This document shows, one piece after another, positions 59,087 through 64,000 of a stretch of DNA of 64,000 nt (position 1 is the first letter of the stretch; each line of letters opens with the position of its first letter). This DNA comes from Acidimicrobiales bacterium. Lineage in GTDB: Bacteria > Actinomycetota > Acidimicrobiia > Acidimicrobiales > Acidimicrobilacustridaceae. The notes beneath the pieces were generated by a model. The model saw nothing but the letters and a program-made list of their open reading frames with translations. It made no database searches and had not been told where the DNA came from. The position numbers were made by a program, and so were the translations under genes. The stretch covers positions 208,019 through 272,018 of the forward strand of contig JALOLR010000003.1 in assembly GCA_025455885.1 (NCBI GenBank), read 5' to 3'.

Positions 59087-59955
59087 TGGCCGCTGCGCCG
59101 AGGACCAAGCGCATGACCGAGGACGAGGCGATCGCCACCCTCGCCGACGGCATGACGATCGGGATCGGCGGCTGGGGCAGCCGCCGCAAGCCCATGTCGC
59201 TCGTCAGGGCCCTCCTGCGCAGCGACCTCACCGACCTCACCGTCGTCAGCTACGGCGGTCCGGACGTGGGCCTCCTCTGCGCCGCCGGCAAGGTCCGCAA
59301 ACTGGTCTACGGCTTCGTGTCGCTCGACTCGATCGCCCTCGAGCCCCACTTCCGGGCCGCCCGCCAGAACGGCACCATCGCCGAGGTCGTCGAGTACGAC
59401 GAGGGGATGCTCCAGTGGGGCCTCTACGCGGCGTCGCTACGCCTGCCCTTCCTCCCGACCCGCGCCGGACTCGGTTCCGACGTCGTGAAGAACTCGCCCG
59501 ACCTGCGCACCGTCACCAGCCCGTACGCCGACGGCGAGGAGCTCCTGGCGGTCCCCGCGCTGCACCTCGACGCCGCGCTCGTGCACCTCAACCGGTCCGA
59601 CGAGCGCGGCAACGCCCAGTTCCTCGGGCCCGACCTGTACTTCGACGACCTGTTCCTGGCCGCCGCCACGCCGGGTCGGCGGTTCCTGTCGGTCGAGAAG
59701 GTCGTCCCCACCTCCGAGCTGCTCGAGAACGGCACCTTCCACACCATGAAGGTCAACCGGTCGATGGTCGACGGCGTGATCGAGGCCCCCAACGGGGCCC
59801 ACTTCACCAACTGCCAGCCCGACTACGAGCGCGACGAGGCATTCCAGAAGGAGTACGCCACCGCCGCCGGCGACCCGGAGGCGTGGGCGGCCTTCGTCGA
59901 CACCTACCTCTCCGGCTCCGAGGCCGACTACCAGCAGGCGGTGCAGAACCGATGA
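59086..59955 (+). CDS. ipdA: IpdA-like CoA-transferase-family subunit (COCHEA-CoA hydrolase)
   Basis: 289 residues, CoA-transferase class I alpha-subunit fold. The N-terminal MTEDEAIATLADGMTIGIGGWGSRRKPMSLVRALL and GLLCAAGKVRKLVYGFVSLDS are followed by the active-site region VVEYDEGMLQWGLYAASLRLPFLPTRAGLGSD. In M. tuberculosis IpdA Glu105 of this region is the catalytic residue; here Glu103 or Glu106 would correspond. With IpdB it opens ring C of COCHEA-CoA in HIP breakdown. ATG overlaps the echA20 stop; the stop overlaps ipdB as ATGA. Confidence 0.9.
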   Translation: MAAAPRTKRMTEDEAIATLADGMTIGIGGWGSRRKPMSLVRALLRSDLTDLTVVSYGGPDVGLLCAAGKVRKLVYGFVSLDSIALEPHFRAARQNGTIAEVVEYDEGMLQWGLYAASLRLPFLPTRAGLGSDVVKNSPDLRTVTSPYADGEELLAVPALHLDAALVHLNRSDERGNAQFLGPDLYFDDLFLAAATPGRRFLSVEKVVPTSELLENGTFHTMKVNRSMVDGVIEAPNGAHFTNCQPDYERDEAFQKEYATAAGDPEAWAAFVDTYLSGSEADYQQAVQNR

Positions 59956-60728
59956 GCGATGCCAGTCCCACCACCGAGCGGGTCACCCTGGCCGAGATCT
60001 GCGTCGCCGCGCTGGCCGACGCCTTCGTCGGCGACGGCGAGATCTTCGCGTCGGGGATGGGGACCATCCCCATGCTCGGCGCCCGTCTGGCCCGGGCCAC
60101 CGCCGAGCCCGACCTGCTCATCAGCGACGGCGAGGCGTTCTTCGTGGCCAACGACCTGGCCATCGGCGGCACCGACAAGGAGATCGAGGGGTGGGTGCCG
60201 TTCCGCAGCGTCTTCGACACGCTCTGGGGCGGTCGCCGCCACGTCATCATGGGCGCCAGCCAGATCGACGCCCACGGCAACCAGAACATCGCCAACATCG
60301 GCCCGTGGGCCAAGCCGAAGGCGCAGCTGCTCGGCGTGCGCGGTGGCCCCGGCAACACCATCAACCACACCACCACCTACTTCGTGCCGAAACACAGCGA
60401 CCGGGTGTTCGTCGAGAAGGTCGACACCGTGTCGGGTGTGGGCTACGACCGCGCCGCCGAGCTCGGCGAGTGGGTGCGCGCCCACCACGAGATCCGTCGG
60501 GTCGTGACCAACCTGGCGGTGCTCGACTTCGCGTCCCCCGACCACCGCATGCGCCTCGCCTCGGTGCATCCTGGGGTGACCGTCGACGACGTGGTCGCCG
60601 CCACCGGGTTCACCCTCGTCATCGACGGCACCGTGCCCGAGACCCGGCTGCCCACCGCCGAGGAGCTGCGGATCCTCCGCGAGGTCCTCGATCCCCGGGG
60701 CTTCCGGGAACGGGAACTGCCGAGCTGA
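59952..60728 (+). CDS. ipdB: IpdB-like CoA-transferase-family subunit (COCHEA-CoA hydrolase)
   Basis: 258 residues, beta-subunit of the CoA-transferase fold. EIFASGMGTIPMLGARLARATAEPDLLISDGEAFFVAN, VPFRSVFDTLWGGRRHVIMGASQIDAHGNQNIANIGPWAKPKAQLLGVRGGPGNTINHTTTYFVPKHSDRVFVEKVD and the C-terminal VHPGVTVDDVVAATGFTLVIDG match IpdB (Rv3552). It forms the IpdAB heteromer. ATG 59952 overlaps the ipdA stop as ATGA; the longer open frame upstream is within ipdA and rejected. Fifteen bases precede ipdC. Confidence 0.9.
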   Translation: MSDASPTTERVTLAEICVAALADAFVGDGEIFASGMGTIPMLGARLARATAEPDLLISDGEAFFVANDLAIGGTDKEIEGWVPFRSVFDTLWGGRRHVIMGASQIDAHGNQNIANIGPWAKPKAQLLGVRGGPGNTINHTTTYFVPKHSDRVFVEKVDTVSGVGYDRAAELGEWVRAHHEIRRVVTNLAVLDFASPDHRMRLASVHPGVTVDDVVAATGFTLVIDGTVPETRLPTAEELRILREVLDPRGFRERELPS

Positions 60729-60742
60729 GACCGGAGACCCCG

Positions 60743-61840
60743 ATGCACCCCGCCCTCCACACCCCCCTCCTCGACGTGCTCGGGTCCCGGTACCCGATCG
60801 TGCAGACCGGCATGGGATGGGTGGCCGGCCCCAGCCTGGTGTCGGCCACCTCCAACGCCGGCGCCTTCGGCATCATCGCCTCGGCGACCATGACCTACGA
60901 CGAGCTCGTGCGAGCCGTCGCCGCGGTCAAGGCCCGCACCTCGGCACCGTTCGGGGTGAACTTCCGCGCCGACGCCGACGACATCCGGGCCCGCCTCGAC
61001 CTGATCATCCGCGAGGGCGTCCCGGTGGCCTCGTTCGCGCAGGCCCCCAAGAAGGAGCTCATCGACCACCTCCACGACCACGGGGTGAAGGTGATGCCGT
61101 CGATCGGGGCGAAGCGCCACGCCGAGAAGGTCATGGAGTGGGGCGTCGACGCCGTGCTGGTGCAGGGCGGCGAGGGGGGCGGGCACACCGGTTCCGTGCC
61201 CACCTCGCTGCTGCTTCCCGAGGTCGTCGACGTGGTCGACGGCCGTGTGCCGGTGGTGGCGGCGGGCGGCTACTTCGACGGTCGGGGCCTGGTGTCGGCG
61301 CTGGCCTACGGCGCCGGCGGGGTGGCCATGGGCACCCGGTTCCTGCTCACCTCCGACTCGTCGGTGCCCCTCGAGGTCAAGAAGGCCTACCTGGGCACGC
61401 CGGTCACCGGCACGCTCGTCACCACCAAGATCGACGGCGCCCCCCACCGGGTGATCCGCACCGACCTGGTCGAGGAGATGGACTCCGCCTCGCCGGTCAC
61501 CGCCGTGCCCAAGGCGGTCGCCAACGCCGCGAGGTTCCGCAAGTACACGGATCTCTCGTGGGTGCAGATGGCCCGGGAGGGCCTCGACATGAAGAAGCGC
61601 ATGGACCTGTCGTGGGCCGAGGTCATCATGGCCGGCAACACCCCGATGCTCACCAAGGCCACGTTGGTCGACGGCCAGCTCGACGCCGGCATCCTGCCGA
61701 CCGGCCAGGTGGTCGGCGTGATCGACGACCTGCCCAGCGCCGCCGAGCTCGTCGAGCGGATCATCGCCGAGGCCGGCGCCACGCTCGAGCGCCTGAGCGG
61801 CGCCCCCGTCGTCACCCGCTCCGGCCCGGACCGGATCTGA
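60743..61840 (+). CDS. ipdC: IpdC-like flavin-dependent reductase (2-nitropropane dioxygenase fold)
   Basis: 365 residues, FMN-binding TIM barrel of the nitronate monooxygenase-like type. LGSRYPIVQTGMGWVAGPSLVSATSNAGAFGIIASATMTYDELV, FGVNFRADADD, GVKVMPSIGAKRHAEKVMEWGVDAVLVQGGEGGGHTG and VVAAGGYFDGRGLVSALAYGAGGVAMGTRFLLTSDS all follow IpdC (Rv3553). In M. tuberculosis IpdC is an NADPH-dependent reductase needed to turn 5-OH-HIC-CoA into HIEC-CoA. ATG 60743 with CCGGAGA upstream. Eleven bases precede the MaoC-type gene. Confidence 0.9.
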   Translation: MHPALHTPLLDVLGSRYPIVQTGMGWVAGPSLVSATSNAGAFGIIASATMTYDELVRAVAAVKARTSAPFGVNFRADADDIRARLDLIIREGVPVASFAQAPKKELIDHLHDHGVKVMPSIGAKRHAEKVMEWGVDAVLVQGGEGGGHTGSVPTSLLLPEVVDVVDGRVPVVAAGGYFDGRGLVSALAYGAGGVAMGTRFLLTSDSSVPLEVKKAYLGTPVTGTLVTTKIDGAPHRVIRTDLVEEMDSASPVTAVPKAVANAARFRKYTDLSWVQMAREGLDMKKRMDLSWAEVIMAGNTPMLTKATLVDGQLDAGILPTGQVVGVIDDLPSAAELVERIIAEAGATLERLSGAPVVTRSGPDRI

Positions 61841-61851
61841 GGAAGGGACCC

Positions 61852-62316
61852 ATGGCCACCCCCACCACCGTGCTCGACGGGCCCGACGCCGTGCGAGCGG
61901 CCGTGGGCACCCACCTCGGGTACAGCGACTGGCTCACCGTCGACCAGGACCGCGTGAACCTCTTCGCCGACGCCACCGGCGACCACCAGTGGATCCACGT
62001 CGACCCGGAGCGGGCCAAGGACGGCCCGTTCGGGGCGCCCATCGCCCACGGGTACCTCACGCTGTCGCTGTCGAACCTCTTCCTGCCCCAGATCGTCGAG
62101 ACCAGGGGCTTCTCGGCCGGCGTGAACTACGGCGCCGACAAGGTGCGGTTCATCTCCCCGGTCAAGGTCGGCGACCGCATCCGGGGCGGCGCCGAGCTGG
62201 TCGAGGTGACCGACGTGAACGGCGGCATCCAGACGCTGGTGCGCATCACCATCGAGATCGAGGGTGGCACCAAGCCGGCCTGCGTCATCGACTCCCTCAG
62301 CCGCTGGCTGGTCTGA
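61852..62316 (+). CDS. MaoC-type (R)-specific enoyl-CoA hydratase
   Basis: 154 residues, single hotdog hydratase-2 domain. The catalytic pair Asp44 and His49 lies in ADATGDHQWIHVDPERA, followed by GPFGAPIAHGYLTLSL, a canonical MaoC motif. Typical of hydratases acting on medium or branched acyl-CoA. ATG 61852 has AAGGGA about five bases upstream and follows ipdC by eleven bases, so it belongs to the echA20-ipdABC transcript. A specific role in the HIP pathway is inferred only from position. Confidence 0.88.
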   Translation: MATPTTVLDGPDAVRAAVGTHLGYSDWLTVDQDRVNLFADATGDHQWIHVDPERAKDGPFGAPIAHGYLTLSLSNLFLPQIVETRGFSAGVNYGADKVRFISPVKVGDRIRGGAELVEVTDVNGGIQTLVRITIEIEGGTKPACVIDSLSRWLV

Positions 62317-62397
62317 GGACGCGACTGCCCCGGGTCGGGTGGCCCCCCGATCCCGCAGGGTGGTCTGGAACGGTCGCCCGCACTCGACCAGCGCTGA

Positions 62398-63888
62398 TCA
62401 GCCGGTGTCGAAGAGGGTGTCGATGCCGGGACCGTCCCTGCGGTGGCGCGGGATCGGGTCGAGGGCGAGGTCCGCAGGCGGTGGCCCGGCACCCGGCGGG
62501 AGGAGCCGGCGCTTGCCGCTGGGTAGGGCGTCGCTGAAGCGGTAGCCCCCGTGGGTCTTGAGGTCGTGGTGGTGGCCGCACACCCCGGCGAGGTGGCGCA
62601 GCTCGGTGCGAGACGTCGTCGCCCACTCGGCCACGTGATCGATCTCGTAGCGGGCCGTGGACGAACACCCCTCGATGGCGCAGGTCCCTCCGGTGGTCCA
62701 CTCGATGGCGGTGCGCTGGAGTGCGGTGGGTCGCCGACCCAGGTGGACGATGCGATCGACCGCGGTGCCCCGCTCGTCGAGGAGGGCCACCAGCGCGCCG
62801 CCGGCGACGACCCGCCAGGCATCACCGACCGCGATGGGCCCGTGGCCCGCGATCTCGCAGACCTCCCCCGGTGCCACCGACCCGCGGTGCAGAGCTGAGG
62901 CATCGACGCGAACGATGACCTTGGCGAAGCTCCAATCCTCGGTCGAGGGCTCCATCCGGGAACGGATCTCCTCGGTCGTGGACCCCGACTCGGAGCGACG
63001 GGCCCCACGTCGGGGTCGGGTCCGAGTGGTGGCGCCAGCCGGACGCAGGGATTGGCGAACGAACGACGGGTCGTCGTCGGTGATCTCGGCGTCGCGAGCC
63101 GGGCCGGTGGACTCGCCTTCTTCAGGGCGCCGTTCGGCCAGGCGACAGAGGGCATCGGCGGCGAGGGCGTGGGTGGGCTCACGGTCACCCCGTCTCCGCG
63201 CCTCGACGAAGACGCGACCCTGGAGCGCCTCGAGACGAGCCACGAGCCGGGCGTGCTCGGCGGGCGGGAGCTTCCAGTGCCCCCACCCCATGCCGTCGGG
63301 ATCGGTGCCGGTGCGAAGGCTCCGGGTCCGTCGATGCCGGGCGATCCGGGCGCCGTCGTTCTCATGGGTGTGGGCGTTGACGAGGCGGCGCGATTCGGTC
63401 TCGAGCTCTCCCACCGACAGCCGACCGGCGCGGGCCATCAGGTCGCGGGCGTCGTCCGGAGCGACCTTCTCGAGGTCGCCGACCGCAGCGGCCTGACGGC
63501 GAGAGAGGCGACCGTCGGTGAGGGCCTCCCTCGTCCTCGGAGCACCGGCGAGCGTCTCGGCGGTGTGGAGCAGGTCGGCGGCGTCGCCCACCCGTACGCC
63601 GGTCTCGGCCGCGACCCAGTGGGCGGGGGAGCGATGACCCCCGCGAGTCCACAGCGAGGACTCGGCGACCCGAGCCGCGGCCAGCGCCTTGCCGGCCTCG
63701 GCCACTCGGACGAGGCGATCGAGGACCCTGACCATGTCGACCGCGTCGCGGGCCGGGAGCTGGGCCGGGTCGAGGTCACGTACCACGTGGTGGAGCTGGT
63801 CGATCAGGTCCAGAGCCGGTCGGACGGCCGCCCCGACTCGGAGCCGGTTGTCGTCGGGAGCGGTGACGGTGGCCGGCCCAGAACTCAT
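62398..63888 (-). CDS. DUF222-HNH endonuclease-type protein (13E12 family)
   Basis: About 496 residues from ATG 63888; GTG 63918 would add ten residues. N-terminal DUF222: AVRPALDLIDQLHHVVRDLDPAQLPARDAVDMVRVLDRLVRVAEAGKALAAARVAES. C-terminal HNH: CAIEGCSSTARYEIDHVAEWATTS, LAGVCGHHHDLKTHGG, then KRRLLPPG. A long Arg/Ser-rich middle part (RPRRGARRSESGSTTEEIRS) is likely disordered. It resembles the gene at 45730-47385 only in domain plan. A TAGTGT hexamer lies seven bases before the ATG. Confidence 0.85.
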   Translation of the reverse strand: MSSGPATVTAPDDNRLRVGAAVRPALDLIDQLHHVVRDLDPAQLPARDAVDMVRVLDRLVRVAEAGKALAAARVAESSLWTRGGHRSPAHWVAAETGVRVGDAADLLHTAETLAGAPRTREALTDGRLSRRQAAAVGDLEKVAPDDARDLMARAGRLSVGELETESRRLVNAHTHENDGARIARHRRTRSLRTGTDPDGMGWGHWKLPPAEHARLVARLEALQGRVFVEARRRGDREPTHALAADALCRLAERRPEEGESTGPARDAEITDDDPSFVRQSLRPAGATTRTRPRRGARRSESGSTTEEIRSRMEPSTEDWSFAKVIVRVDASALHRGSVAPGEVCEIAGHGPIAVGDAWRVVAGGALVALLDERGTAVDRIVHLGRRPTALQRTAIEWTTGGTCAIEGCSSTARYEIDHVAEWATTSRTELRHLAGVCGHHHDLKTHGGYRFSDALPSGKRRLLPPGAGPPPADLALDPIPRHRRDGPGIDTLFDTG

Positions 63889-63895
63889 GTACGGA

Positions 63896-63901
63896 ACACT
63901 A
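63896..63901 (-). promoter_or_regulatory. -10 hexamer TAGTGT, leaderless promoter candidate
   Basis: TAGTGT on the minus strand ends seven bases before ATG 63888. The remaining ~80 bases to the window end hold nothing I recognise. Confidence 0.4.
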
Positions 63902-64000
63902 CGCAGGGGGTGTGACATCGAGGATCCGGTGCTGGCCCGTTGGGGTCGGTGAGGATGCGTTCGGCGTCGTGGAGGCCTGGTCTGACCCTGGGTGTGACCG

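Noticed and set aside
1..64000. KstR or KstR2 operators
   Set aside because: Looked in the promoter regions of the steroid-type genes for the known palindromes and saw none; a computed scan would be needed for certainty.
1..64000. tRNA, rRNA, insertion sequences, prophage
   Set aside because: No clover-leaf-like sequences, transposases, integrases or phage structural genes were recognised.

Overview
The window is about 70% G+C with dense, short-spaced gene strings, many GTG starts, many ATGA/GTGA stop-start overlaps, F420-type luciferase-fold oxidoreductases, LivFGHM-type transport, DUF222-HNH proteins and a mycobacterial-style steroid/HIP gene set. This points to a high-GC actinobacterium. 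The protein style suggests the Acidimicrobiia rather than Mycobacteriales, but no rRNA or tRNA is present to confirm that. No tRNA, rRNA, CRISPR array, insertion sequence or phage gene was seen, and no stretch over 300 bases lacks a gene.

Layout. 1-6185: end of an acyl-CoA synthetase, a branched-chain-amino-acid-type ABC transporter with fused permease, a small membrane protein and a 3alpha-hydroxysteroid-dehydrogenase-like SDR. 6322-11705: minus-strand block of a hypothetical protein, SDR, two extended SDRs, an uncharacterised protein and an F420-type oxidoreductase. 11852-13136: a degenerate CDP-alcohol phosphotransferase-like protein and a VapBC module, followed by three ~92-base tandem repeats. 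13420-15878: an SDR paired with a catalytically dead SDR, and a secreted PHB-depolymerase-like esterase. 16004-18280: an acyl-CoA dehydrogenase pair resembling FadE29/FadE28. 18406-21688: TauE/SafE, pirin, CaCA exchanger and GNAT. 21732-25686: an unusual DoxD-like / radical SAM / PhnD-like / acyl-CoA dehydrogenase-like string. 25851-29659: a four-gene glycosylation operon. 30251-33689: amidohydrolase, F420-type oxidoreductase and Crp-family regulator. 33945-39821: ALDH, zinc ADH, SDR, cyclase and a CYP142-like P450. 40189-45710: sulfatase, amidohydrolase, SDR, FadE30-like and IpdF-like proteins. 45730-56381: DUF222-HNH protein, IclR regulator, PhyH dioxygenase, thioesterase, GNAT, enoyl-CoA hydratase, phosphotransferase, SDR-P450 pair and SDR. 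56593-58236: a Pro-rich membrane protein. 58289-62316: echA20-ipdA-ipdB-ipdC-maoC. 62398-63888: a second DUF222-HNH protein.

Functional theme. The strongest assignment is breakdown of the last two steroid rings (HIP pathway). echA20-ipdA-ipdB-ipdC keep the order of Mycobacterium tuberculosis Rv3550-Rv3553, and FadE30-IpdF keep the order of Rv3560c-Rv3559c. Around them lie a CYP142-like P450 with alcohol and aldehyde dehydrogenases, a FadE28/FadE29-like pair and many SDRs, which fits side-chain and ring catabolism.

Regulation. Four promoters, in front of the amidohydrolase/F420 pair, the ALDH operon, the FadE30-IpdF operon and echA20-ipdABC, share a 17-base inverted repeat TCTGAC-N5-GTCAGA. 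This does not resemble the KstR or KstR2 operators as I know them, and no obvious cognate regulator lies in the window. At least eleven genes have a TAnnnT hexamer 6-9 bases before the start codon, suggesting widespread leaderless transcription.
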